A stretch of 64,000 nt of DNA from Hydractinia symbiolongicarpus (taxonomy: Eukaryota > Cnidaria > Hydrozoa > Anthoathecata > Hydractiniidae). The translations under genes were made by a program, and so were the position numbers. Below are positions 50,295-62,290 of this stretch, piece by piece (positions within the stretch are counted from its first letter, which is position 1; the number at the start of each line of letters is the position of its first letter). The stretch is taken from the NCBI RefSeq assembly GCF_029227915.1, contig NC_079887.1, positions 2,728,001 through 2,792,000 on the forward strand, in the 5' to 3' direction. The notes below the pieces were generated by a model. It was given only the letters and a program-made list of their open reading frames with translations. It was not told where the DNA came from and did not search any database.

Positions 50295-50902
50295 AAATGA
50301 GTTAACTCCCTGGGTACTTTCTTTGTATACTTTTGACTATACGGGCGGAGCCCGGGATTTACGGGAAGTCGCGGGTTTTCGTTTGCCAGCGATTAAACTT
50401 CTTTTATTCAGCGTCTCATCAAAAATGAAAATATTTTTAAATACTACAAGTCTCATGGGCTTTAGTGGTGAAGTAATAATTTAAAAAATCGTTCGGAAAA
50501 TGAGTTTACACCCTGGGTACTTTCTTTGTATACTTTTGACTATGCGGGCTGAGTCCGGGGTTTACGGGAAATGGCGGGTTTTCGTTTGCCGGCGATTAAA
50601 CTTCTTTTATTTAGCGTCTCATCAAACATGAAAACATTTTTGAAAACTACAAGTCTCAAGCGTTTTAGTGGTGAAAAGGTAATTTAAAAAATCGTTTTGG
50701 AAATGAGTTTACTCACAGGGTACTTTTTTTGTAGACATTCGACTATACGGGCCAAGCCCGGGATTTACGGGAAATCGCAGGTTTTCGTTTGCCGGCGATT
50801 AAACCACTTTCATTAAGCGTCTCATCAAAAATGAAAACATTTCTGAAAACTACAAGTCTCATGCGTTTTAGTGGTGAAACATAATTTAAAAAATCGTTCG
50901 GG
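50295..50902 (+). repeat. E-D-C cassette at the right end of block copy 2
   Basis: Counterpart of 34,881-35,488 at offset 15,414 with the same private variants. It is the last E-D-C cassette in the window; I found none from here to 64,000. Confidence 0.85.
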
Positions 50903-52520
50903 AAATGAGTTTACTCACTGGGTACTTTCCTTGCATACTTTTGACTATACGGGCCGAGTCCGGGATTTACGGGAAATCGCGGGTTTTCGTTTGCCGGCGA
51001 TTAAACTGCTTTTATTCAGCGTCTTATCAAAAATGAAAACATTTTTAAAAACTACAAGTCTCATGGGCTTTAGTGGTGAAATAATAATTTAAAAAATCGT
51101 TTGGGAAATGAGTTTACTCCCTGGGTACTTTCTTTGTATACTTTTGACTATACGGGCCGAGTCCGGGATTTACGGGAAATCGCAGGTTTTCGTTTGCAGG
51201 CAATTAAACTTCTTTTATTCAGCGTCTCATCAAAAATGAAAACATTTTTGAAAACTACAAGTCTCATGCGTTTTAGTGGTGAAAAAAAAATTTAAAAAAT
51301 CGTTCGGGAAATGAGTTTACACCTTGGGTACTCTCTTTGTATACTTTTGACTATACGGGCCGAGTCCGGGATTTACGGGAAATCGCAGGTTTTCGTTTGC
51401 CGGCGATTAAACTTCTTTTATTCAGCGTCTCATCAAAAATGAAAACATTTTTGAAAACTACAAGTCTCATGCGTTTTAGTGGTGAAAAAATAATTTAAAA
51501 ATTCGTTAGGGAAATGAGTTTACTCACTGGGTACTTTCCTTGTATACTTTTGACTATACGGGCCGAGACCGGGATTTACGGGAAATTGCGGGTTTTCGTT
51601 TGCCGGCGATTAAACTTCTTTTATTCAGCGTCTCATCAAAAATGAAAACATTGTTAAAAACTACAAGTCTCATGGGCTTTAGTGGTGAAATAATAATTTA
51701 AAAAATCGTTTGGGAAATGAGTTTACTCCCTGGGTACTTTCTTTGTATACTTTTGACTATACGGGCCGAGTACGGGATTTACGGGAAATCGCAGGTTTTC
51801 GTTTGCCGGCGATTAAACTTCTTTTATTCAGCGTGTCATCAAAAATGAAAACATTTTTAAAAACTACAAGTCTCATGCGTTTTGGTGGGGAAAAAATTAT
51901 TTAAAAATCGTTCGGGAAATGATTTTACACCCTAGGTACTTTCTTTGTATACTTTTGACTATACGGGCCGAGTCCGGGATTTACGGGAAATCGCAGGTTT
52001 TCGTTTGCCGGCGATTAAACTTCTTTTATTCAGCGTCTCATCAAAAATGAAAACATTTTTAAAAACTACAAGTCTCATGGGCTTTAGTGGTGAAATAATA
52101 ATTTAAAAAATCGTTTGGGAAATGAGTTTACTCCCTGGTTACTTTCTTTGTATACTTTTGACTATACGGGCCGAGTCCGGGATTTACGGGAAATCGCAGG
52201 TTTTCGTTTGCCGGCGATTAAACTTCTTTTATTCAGCGTCTCATCAAAAATGAAAACATTTCTGAAAACTACAAGTCTCATGCGTTTTAGTGGTGAAAAA
52301 ATAAATTAAAAATTCGTTAGGGAAATGAGTTTACTCACTGGGTACTTTCCTTGTATACTTTTGACTATACGGGCCGAGTCCGGGATTTACGGGAAATCGC
52401 AGGTTTTCGTTTGCCGGTGATTAAACTTCTTTTATTCAGCGTCTCATCAAAAATGAAAACATTTTTAAAAACTACAAGTCTCATGGGCTTTAGTGGTGAA
52501 ATAATAATTTAAAAAATCGT

Positions 52521-53330
52521 TTGGGAAATGAGTTTACTCCCTGGGTACTTTCTTTGTATACTTTTGACTATACGGGCCGAGTACGGGATTTACGGGAAAT
52601 TGCAGTTTTTCGTTTGCCGGCGATTAAACTTCTTTTATTTAGCGTCTCATCAAAAATGAAAACATTTTTGAAAACTACAAGTCTCATGCGTTTTGGTGGT
52701 GAAAAAATAATTTAAAAATAGTTCGGGAAATGAGTTTACACCCTGGGTACTTTCTTTGTATACTTTTGACTATACGGGCCGAGTCCGGGATTTACGGGAA
52801 ATATCAGGTTTTCGTTTGCCGGCGATTAAACTTCTTTTATTCAGCGTCTCATCAAAAATGAAAACATTTTTAAAAACTACAAGTCTCATGGGCTTTAGTG
52901 GTGAAATAATAATTTAAAAAATCGTTTGGCAAATGAGTTTACTCCCTGGGTACTTTCTTTGTATACTTTTGACTATACGGGCCGAGTACGGGATTTACGG
53001 GAAATCGCAGTTTTTCGTTTGCCGGCGATTAAACTTCTTTTATTTAGCGTCTCATCAAAAATGAAAACATTTTTGAAAACTACAAGTCTCATGCGTTTTG
53101 GTGGTGAAAAAATAATTTAAAAATAGTTCGGGAAATGAGTTTACACCCTGGGTACTTTCTTTGTATACTTTTGACTATACGGGCCGAGTCCGGGATTTAC
53201 GGGAAATAGCAGGTTTTCGTTTGCCGGCGATTAAACTTCTTTTATTCAGCGTCTCATCAAAAATGAAAACATTTTTAAAAACTACAAGTCTCATGGGCTT
53301 TAGTGGTGAAATAATAATTTAAAAAATCGT
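52521..53330 (+). repeat. Dimer tandem repeat, period 405 bp
   Basis: Two copies, 52,521-52,925 and 52,926-53,330, each pairing a GCAGTTTTTCG/GCGTTTTGGTGG monomer with a CACCCTGGG/GGGCTTTAG monomer. Differences noticed are TTGGCAAATG at 52,926, TTGCAG against TCGCAG, and AATATCAGG against AATAGCAGG. The same dimer type appears at 16,425, 19,465, 55,777 and 62,665, suggesting an old two-monomer periodicity under the larger units. Confidence 0.8.
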
Positions 53331-54500
53331 TTGGGAAATGAGTTTACTCCCTGGGTACTTTCTTTGTATACTTTTGACTATACGGACCGAGTACGGGATT
53401 TACGGGAAATCGCAGGTTTTCGTTTGCCGGCGATTAAACTTCTTTTATTCAGCGTCTCATCAAAAATGAAAACATTTTTGAAAACTACAAGTCTCATGCG
53501 TTTTAGTGGTGAAAAAATAATTTAAAAATCGTTCGGGAAATGAGTTTACACCCTGGGTACTTTCTTTGCATACTTTTGACTATACGGGCGGAGTCCGGGA
53601 TTTACGGGAAATCGCAGGTTTTCGTTTGCCGGCGATTAAACTTCTTTCATTCAGCGTCTCATCAAAAATGAAAACATTTTTGAAAACTACAAGTCTCATC
53701 CGTTTTAGTGGTGAAAAAATAATTTAAAAATTCGTTTGGGAAATGAGTTTACTCACAGGGTACTTTCCTTGTATACTTTTAACTGTACGGGCCGAGTCCG
53801 GGATTTACGGGAAATCGCGGGTTTTCGTTTGCCGGCGATTAAACTTCTTTTATTCAGCGTCTCATCAAAAATGAAAACATTTTTAAAAACTACAAGTCTC
53901 ATGGGCTTTAGTGGTGAAATAATAATTTAAAAAATCGTGTGGGAAATGAGTTTACTCCCTGGGTACTTTCTTTGTATACTTTTGACTATACGGGCGGACT
54001 CCAGGATTTACGGGAAATCGCAGGTTTTCGTTTGACGGTGACTAAACTTCTTTTATTCAGCGTCTCATCAAAAATGAAAACATTTTTAAAAACTACAAGT
54101 CTCGTGCGTTTTAGTGGTGAAAAAGTAACTTAAAAAATCGTTCTGGAAATGAGTTTACTCCCTGGGTACTTTCTTTGTATACTTTTGACTATACGGACCG
54201 AGTCCGGGATTTACGGGAAATCGCAGGTTTTCGTTTGCCAGCGATTAAACTGCTTTAATTCAGCGTCTCATCAAAAATGAAAACATTTTTAAAAACTACA
54301 AGTCTCGTGCGTTTTAGTGGTGAAAAAGTAATTTAAAAAATCGTTCTGGAAATGAGTTTACTCCCTGGGTACTTTCTTTGTATACTTTTGACTATACGGG
54401 CCGAGTCCGGGATTTACGGGAAATCGCAGGTTTTCGTTTGCCAGCGATTAAACTGCTTTAATTCAGCGTCTCATCAAAAATGAAAACATTTTTAAAAACT
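53331..54500 (+). repeat. Segment repeated at 58,403-59,572
   Basis: Offset 5,072 (25 monomers). Shared variants are ACGGACCG, CTCATCCG, the start CTCACAGGGTACTTTCC followed by TTTTAACTGTACGG, CGTGTGGGAAATG, and CTCGTGCG at 54,100 and 59,172. The first part of the segment also occurs at 57,186-57,785, offset 3,855. Confidence 0.75.
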
Positions 54501-54539
54501 ACAAGTCTCATGCGTTTTAGTGGTGAAAAAGTAATTTAA

Positions 54540-56110
54540 AAAATCGTTCGGGAAATGAGTTTACTCCCTGGGTACTTTCTTTGTATACTTTTGACTATAC
54601 GGGCCAAGACCGGGATTTACGGGAAATGGCGGGTTTTTGTTTGCCGGCGATTAAACTTCTTTTATTCAGCGTCTCATCAAAAATGAAAACATTTTTGAAA
54701 ACTACAAGTCTCATGCGTTTTAGTGGTGAAAAAATAATTTAAAAAATCGTTCGGGAAATGAGTTTACTCCCTAGGTACTTTCTTTGTATACTATTGACTA
54801 TACGGGCCGAGTCCGGGATTTACGGGAAATCGCAGGTTTTCATTTGCCAGCGATTAAACTGCTTTTATTCAGCGTCTCATCAAAAATGAAAACATTTTTA
54901 AAAACAACAAGTCTCATGGGCTTTAGTGGTGAAAAAATAATTTAAAAAATCGTTCGGGAAATGAGTTTACTCCCTGTGTACTTTCTTTGTATACTATTGA
55001 CTATACGGGCCGAGTCCGGGATTTACGGGAAATCGCAGGTTTTCGTTTGCCAGCGATTAAACTGCTTTTATTCAGCGTCTCATCAAAAATGAAAACATTT
55101 TTAAAAACAACAAGTCTCATGGGCTTTAGTGGTGAAAAAATAATTTAAAAAATCGTTCGGGAAATGAGTTTACTCCCTGGGTACTTTCTTTGTATACTAT
55201 TGACTATACGGGCCGAGTCCGGGATTTACGGGAAATCGCAGGTTTTCGTTTGCCAGCGATTAAACTGCTTTTATTCAGCGTCTCATCAAAAATGAAAACA
55301 TTCTTGAAAACTACAAGTCTCATGCGTTTTAGTGGTGAAATAATAATCTAAAAAATCGTTTGGGAAATGAGTTTACTCCCTGGGTACTTTCTTTGTATAC
55401 TTTTGACTATACGGGCCGAGTCCAGGATTTACGGGAAATCGCAGGTTTTCGTTTGCCGGCGATTAAACTTCTTTTATTCAGCGTCTCGTCAAAAATGAAA
55501 ACATTTTTAAAAACTACAAGTCTCATGCGTTTTAGTCGTGAAAAAGTAATTTAAAAAATCGTTCGGGAAATGAGTTTACTCCCTGGGTACTTTCTTTGTA
55601 TACTTTTGACTATACGGGCCGAGTCCAGGATTTACGGGAAATCGCAGGTTTTCGTTTGCCGGCGAATAAACTTCTTTTATTTAGCGTCTCATCAAAAATG
55701 AAAACATTTTTAAAAACTACAAGTCTCATGGGCTTTAGTGGTGAAATAATAATTTAAAAAATCGTTTCGGAAATGAGTTTACTCCCTGGGTACTTTCTTT
55801 GTATACTTTTGACTATACGGGCCGAGTACGGGATTTACGGGAAATCGCAGTTTTTCGTTTGCCGGCGATTAAACTTCTTTTATTTAGCGTCTCATCAAAA
55901 ATGAAAACATTTTTGAAAACTACAAGTCTCATGCGTTTTGGTGGTGAAAAAATAATTTAAAAATGGTTCGGGAAATGAGTTTACACCCTGGGTACTTTCT
56001 TTGTATTCTTTTGACTATACGGGCCGAGTCTGGGATTTACGGGAAATGGCAGGTTTTCGTTTGCCGGCGATTAAACTTCTTTTATTCAGCGTCTCATCAA
56101 AAATGAAAAC
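54540..56110 (+). repeat. Segment partly repeated at 59,815-61,010
   Basis: Offset 5,275 (26 monomers) from the GGGCCAAGACC monomer (54,601 and 59,876) through three TATTGAC or CATTGAC monomers to the GAATAAAC monomer (55,665 and 60,940). It differs from the preceding offset of 5,072 by one monomer. The rest, from about 55,400, corresponds instead to 62,299 onward. Confidence 0.7.
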
Positions 56111-57101
56111 ATTTTTAAAAACTACAAGTCTCATGGGCTTTAGTGGTGAAATAATAATTTAAAAAATCGTTTGGGAAATGAGTCTACCCCCTGGGTACTC
56201 TCTTTGTATACTTTTGACTATACGGGCCGAGTCCGGGATTTATGGGAAATTGCAGGTTTTCGTTTGCAGGCGATTAAACTGCTTTTATTCAGCGTCTCAT
56301 CAAAAATGAAAACATTTTTAAAAACAACAAGTCTCATGGGCTTTAGTGGTGAAAAAATAATTTAAAAAATCGTTCGGGAAATGAGTTTACTCCCTGGGTA
56401 CTTTCTTTGTATACTATTGACTATACGGGCCGAGTCCGGGATTTACGGGAAATCGCAGGTTTTCGTTTGCCAGCGATTAAACTGCTTTTATTCAGCGTCT
56501 CATCAAAAATGAAAACATTCTTGAAAACTACAAGTCTCATGCGTTTTAGTGGTGAAATAATAATCTAAAAAATCGTTTGGGAAATGAGTTTACTCCCTGG
56601 GTACTTTCTTTGTATACTTTTGACTATACGGGCCGAGTCCAGAATTTACGGGAAATCGCAGGTTTTCGTTTGCCGGCGATTAAACTTCTTTTATTCAGCG
56701 TCTCATCAAAAATGAAAACATTTTTAAAAACTACAAGTCTCATGCGTTTTAGTGGTGAAAAAGTACTTTAAAAAATCGTTCGGGAAATGAGTTTACTCCC
56801 TGGGTACTTTCTTTGTATACTTTTGACTATACGGGCCGAGTCCGGGATTTACGGGAAATCGCAGGTTTTCGTTTGCCGGCGATTAAACTTCTTTTATTCA
56901 GCGTCTCATCAAAAATGAAAACATTTTTGAAAACTACAAGTCTCATGCGTTTTAGTGGTGAAAAAATAATTCAAAAATTCGTTAGGGAAATGAGTTTACT
57001 CACTGGGTACTTTCCTTGTATACTTTTGACTTTACGGGCCGAGCCCGGGATTTACGGGAAATTGCGGGTTTTCGTTTGCCGGCGATTAAACTTCTTTTAT
57101 T
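55400..57101 (+). repeat. Segment repeated to the window end, 34-monomer offset
   Basis: Matches 62,299-64,000 at offset 6,899 and is still matching when the window ends. Shared variants are TAGTCGTG, GCGAATAAAC, GCAGTTTTTCG, GAGTCTACCCCC (56,181 and 63,080), GTCCAGAATTT (56,637 and 63,536) and GAAAAAGTACTTT (56,757 and 63,656). It could be the start of a further very large higher-order unit. Confidence 0.75.
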
Positions 57102-57866
57102 CAGCGTCTCATCAAAAATGAAAACATTTTTGAAAACTACAAGTCTCATGGGCTTTAGTGGTGAAATAATAATTTAAAAAATCGTTTGGGAAATGAGTTT
57201 ACTCCCTGGGTACTTTCTTTGTATACTTTTGACTATACGGACCGGGTACGGGATTTACGGGATATCGCAGGTTTTCGTTTGCCGGCGATTAAACTTCTTT
57301 TATTCAGCGTCTCATCAAAAATGAAAACATTTTTGAAAACTACAAGTCTCATGCGTTTTAGTGGTAAAAAAATAATTTAAAAATCGTTCGGGAAATGAGT
57401 TTACACCCTGGGTACTTTCTTTGTATACTTTTGACTATACGGGCGGAGTCCGGGATTTACGGGAAATCGCAGGTTTTCGTTTGCCGGCGATTAAACTTCT
57501 TTCATTCAGCGTCTCATCAAAAATGAAAACAATTTTGAAAACTACAAGTCTCATCCGTTTTAGTGGTGAAAAAATAATTTAAAAATTCGTTTGGGAAATG
57601 AGTTTACTCACAGGGTACTTTCCTTGTATACTTTTAACTGTACGGGCCGAGTCCGGGATTTACGGGAAATCGCGGGTTTTCGTTTGCCGGCGATTAAACT
57701 TCTTTTATTCAGCGTCTCATCAAAAATGAAAACATTTTTAAAAACTACAAGTCTCATGGGCTTTAGTGGTGAAATAATAATTTAAAAAATCGTGTGGGAA
57801 ATGAGTTTACTCCCTGGGTGCTTTCTTTGTATACTTTTGACTATACGGGCCGAGTCCGGGATTTAC
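56650..57866 (+). repeat. 6-monomer unit of 1,217 bp, left copy
   Basis: Matches 57,867-59,083 at offset 1,217, with shared AAAAAGTACTTT, AATAATTCAAAAATTCG, GGTACGGGATTTACGGGATATC, GGTAAAAAAATAA and CTCATCCG. Differences include CTTTACGGG against CTATACGGG (57,030 and 58,247) and CAAAAATG against CATAAATG near 58,331. Confidence 0.87.
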
Positions 57867-59083
57867 GGGAAATCGCAGGTTTTCGTTTGCCGGCGATTAA
57901 ACTTCTTTTATTCAGCGTCTCATCAAAAATGAAAACATTTTTAAAAACTACAAGTCTCATGCGTTTTAGTGGTGAAAAAGTACTTTAAAAAATCGTTCGG
58001 GAAATGAGTTTACTCCCTGGGTACTTTCTTTGTATACTTTTGACTATACGGGCCGAGTCCGGGATTTACGGGAAATCGCAGGTTTTCGTTTGCCGGCGAT
58101 TAAACTTCTTTTATTCAGCGTCTCATCAAAAATGAAAACATTTTTGAAAACTACAAGTCTCATGCGTTTTAGTGGTGAAAAAATAATTCAAAAATTCGTT
58201 AGGGAAATGAGTTTACTCACTGGGTACTTTCCTTGTATACTTTTGACTATACGGGCCGAGCCCGGGATTTACGGGAAATTGCGGGTTTTCGTTTGCCGGC
58301 GATTAAACTTCTTTTATTCAGCGTCTCATCATAAATGAAAACATTTTTGAAAACTACAAGTCTCATGGGCTTTAGTGGTGAAATAATAATTTAAAAAATC
58401 GTTTGGGAAATGAGTTTACTCCCTGGGTACTTTCTTTGTATACTTTTGACTATACGGACCGGGTACGGGATTTACGGGATATCGCAGGTTTTCGTTTGCC
58501 GGCGATTAAACTTCTTTTATTCAGCGTCTCATCAAAAATGAAAACATTTTTGAAAACTACAAGTCTCATGCGTTTTAGTGGTAAAAAAATAATTTAAAAA
58601 TCGTTCGGGAAATGAGTTTACACCCTGGGTACTTTCTTTGTATACTTTTGACTATACGGGCGGAGTCCGGGAATTACGGGAAATCGCAGGTTTTCGTTTG
58701 CCGGCGATTAAACTTCTTTCATTCAGCGTCTCATCAAAAATGAAAACAATTTTGAAAACTACAAGTTTCATCCGTTTTAGTGGTGAAAAAATAATTTAAA
58801 AATTCGTTTGGGAAATGAGTTTACTCACAGGGTACTTTCCTTGTATACTTTTAACTGTACGGGCCGAGTCCGGGATTTACGGGAAATCGCGGGTTTTCGT
58901 TTGCCGGCGATTAAACTTCTTTTATTCAGCGTCTCATCAAAAATGAAAACATTTTTAAAAACTACAAGTCTCATGGGCTTTAGTGGTGAAATAATAATTT
59001 AAAAAATCGTGTGGGAAATGAGTTTACTCCCTGGGTACTTTCTTTGTATACTTTTGACTATACGGGCCGAGTCCGGGATTTAC
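57867..59083 (+). repeat. 6-monomer unit of 1,217 bp, right copy
   Basis: Tandem copy of 56,650-57,866. Small private changes such as GGGAATTACGG near 58,670 and AAGTTTCATCC near 58,764 show some divergence since duplication. Confidence 0.87.
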
Positions 59084-59559
59084 GGGAAATCGCAGGTTTT
59101 CGTTTGCCGGCGATTAAACTTCTTTTATTCAGCGTCTCATCAAAAATGAAAACATTTTTAAAAACTACAAGTCTCGTGCGTTTTAGTGGTGAAAAAGTAA
59201 TTTAAAAAATCGTTCTGGAAATGAGTTTACTCCCTGGGTACTTTCTTTGTATACTTTTGACTATACGGGCCGAGTCCGGGATTTACGGGAAATCGCAGGT
59301 TTTCGTTTGCCAGCGATTAAACTGCTTTAATTCAGCGTCTCATCAAAAATGAAAACATTTTTAAAAACTACAAGTCTCGTGCGTTTTAGTGGTGAAAAAG
59401 TAATTTAAAAAATCGTTCTGGAAATGAGTTTACTCCCTGGGTACTTTCTTTGTATACTTTTGACTATACGGGCCGAGTCCGGGATTTACGGGAAATCGCA
59501 GGTTTTCGTTAGCCAGCGATTAAACTGCTTTAATTCAGCGTCTCATCAAAAATGAAAAC

Positions 59560-62290
59560 ATTCTTGAAAACTACAAGTCTCATGCGTTTCAGTTGTGAAA
59601 TAATAATTTAAAAAATCGTTTGGGAAATGAGTTTACTCCCTGGGTACTTTCTTTGTATACTTTTGACTATACGGGCCGAGTCCAGGATTTACGGGAAATC
59701 GCAGGTTTTCGTTTGCCGGCGATTAAACTTCTTTTATTCAGCGTCTCATCAAAAATGAAAACATTTTTAAAAACTACAAGTCTCATGCGTTTTAGTGGTG
59801 AAAAAGTAATTTAAAAAATCGTTCGGGAAATGAGTTTACTCCCTGGGTACTTTCTTTGTATACTTTTGACTATACGGGCCAAGACCGGGATTTACGGGAA
59901 ATCGCGGGTTTTTGTTTGCCGGCGATTAAACTTCTTTTATTCAGCGTCTCATCAAAAATGAAAACATTTTTGAAAACTACAAGTCTCATGCGTTTTAGTG
60001 GTGAAAAAATAATTTAAAAAATCGTTCGGGAAATGAGTTTACTCCCTAGGTACTTTCTTTGTATACTATTGACTATACGGGCCGAGTCCGGGATTTACGG
60101 GAAATCGCAGGTTTTCATTTGCCAGCGATTAAACTGCTTTTATTCAGCGTCTCATCAAAAATGAAAACATTTTTAAAAACAACAAGTCTCATGGGCTTTA
60201 GTGGTGAAAAAATAATTTAAAAAATCGTTCGGGAAATGAGTTTACTCCCTGGGTACTTTCTTTGTATACCATTGACTATACGGGCCGAGTCCGGGATTTA
60301 GGGGAAATCGCAGGTTTTCGTTTGCCAGCGATTAAACTGCTTTTATTCAGCGTATCATCAAAAATGAAAACATTTTTAAAAACAACAAGTCTCATGGGCT
60401 TTAGTGGTGAAAAAATAATTTAAAAAATCGTTCGGGAAATGAGTTTACTCCCTGGGTACTTTCTTTGTATACCATTGACTATACGGGCCGAGTCCGAGAT
60501 TTATGGGAAATCGCAGGTTTTCGTTTGCCAGCGATTAAACTGCTTTTATTCAGCGTCTCATCAAAAATGAAAACATTCTTGAAAACTACAAGTCTCATGC
60601 GTTTTAGTGGTGAAATAATAATCTAAAAAATCGTTTGGGAAATGAGTTTACTCCCTGGGTACTTTCTTTGTATACCTTTGACTATACGGGCCGAGTCCAG
60701 GATTTACGGGAAATCGCAGGTTTTCGTTTGCCGGCGATTAAACTTCTTTTATTCAGCGTCTCATCAAAAATGAAAACATTTTTAAAAACTACAAGTCTCA
60801 TGCGTTTTAGTCGTGGAAAAGTAATTTAAAAAATCGTTCGGGAAATGATTTTACTCCCTGGGTACTTTCTTTGTATACTTTTGACTATACGGGCCGAGTC
60901 CAGGATTTACGGGAAATCGCAGGTTTTCGTTTGCCGGCGAATAAACTTCTTTTATTTAGCGTCTCATCAAAAATGAAAACATTTTTAAAAACTACAAGTC
61001 TCATGGGCTTTAGTGGTGAAAAAGTAATTTAAAAAATCGTTCTGGAAATGAGTTTACTCCCTGGGTACTTTCTTTGTATACTTTTGACTATACGGGCCGA
61101 GTCCGGGATTTACGGGAAATCGCAGGTTTTCGTTTGCCAGCGATTAAACTGCTTTAATTCAGCGTCTCATCAAAAATGAAAACATTTTTAAAAACTACAA
61201 GTCTCGTGCGTTATAGTGGTGAAAAAGTAATTTAAAAAATCGTTCTGGAAATGAGTTTACTCCCTGGGTACTTTCTTTTTATACTTTTGACTATACGGGC
61301 CGAGTCCGGGATTTACGGGAAATCGCAGGTTTTCGTTTGCCAGCGATTAAACTGCTTTAATTCAGCGTCTCATTAAAAATGAAAACATTCTTGAAAACTA
61401 CAAGTCTCATGCGTTTTAGTTGTGAAATAATAATTTAAAAAATCGTTTGGGAAATGAGTTTACTCCCTGGGTACTTTCTTTGTATACTTTTGACTATACG
61501 GGCCGAGTCCAGGATTTACGGGAAATCGCAGGTTTTCGTTTGCCGGCGATTAAACTTCTTTTATTCAGCGTCTCATCAAAAATGAAAACATTTTTAAAAA
61601 CTACAAGTCTCATGCGTTTTAGTGGTGAAAAAGTAATTTTAAAAATCGTTCGGGAAATGAGTTTACTCCCTGGGTACTTTCTTTGTATACTTTTGACTAT
61701 ACGGGCCAAGACCGGGATTTACGGGAAATCGCGGGTTTTTGTTTGCCGGCGATTAAACTTCTTTTATTCAGCGTCTCATCAAAAATGAAAACATTTTTGA
61801 AAACTACAAGTCTCATGCGTTTTAGTGGTGAAAAAATAATTTAAAAAATCGTTCGGGAAATGAGTTTACTCCCTAGGTACTTTCTTTGTATACTATTGAC
61901 TATACGGGCCGAGTCCGGGATTTACGGGAAATCGCAGGTTTTCATTTGCCAGCGATTAAACTGCTTTTATTCAGCGTCTCATCAAAAATGAAAACATTTT
62001 TAAAAACAACAAGTCTCATGGGCTTTAGTGGTGAAAAAATAATTTAAAAAATCGTTCGGGAAATGAGTTTACTCCCTGGGTACTTTCTTTGTATACCATT
62101 GACTATACGGGCCGAGTCCGGGATTTACGGGAAATGGCAGGTTTTCGTTTGCCAGCGATTAAACTGCTTTTATTCAGCGTATCATCAAAAATGAAAACAT
62201 TTTTAAAAACAACAAGTCTCATGGGCTTTAGTGGTGAAAAAATAATTTAAAAAATCGTTCGGGAAATGAGTTTACTCCCTGGGTACTTTC
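59560..62290 (+). repeat. 9-monomer duplication, period 1,827 bp
   Basis: About 59,560-60,465 matches about 61,387-62,290 at offset 1,827. Shared tags are GAGTCCAGG (59,680 and 61,507), GGGCCAAGACC (59,876 and 61,703), CCCTAGGTAC and TATACCATTGAC (60,265 and 62,092). At the right end the two copies part: the left continues with a second CATTGAC monomer, the right with TATACCTTTGAC. Confidence 0.78.

Larger units (their letters stand above)
35559..50972 (+). repeat. Same block, copy 2, expanded to 15,414 bp
   Basis: It begins at the joint 35,523-35,566. Offsets to copy 1 grow stepwise: 10,748 up to about 37,999, 11,965 up to about 45,978, 15,008 up to about 49,200, and 15,414 to the end. The steps are +1,217 (6 monomers), +3,043 (15 monomers) and +406 (2 monomers), summing exactly to the total. 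The right end is recognised by GAAACATAATTT and CCTTGCATAC (50,875-50,937), also found just left of the joint at 35,461-35,523. Confidence 0.88.
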
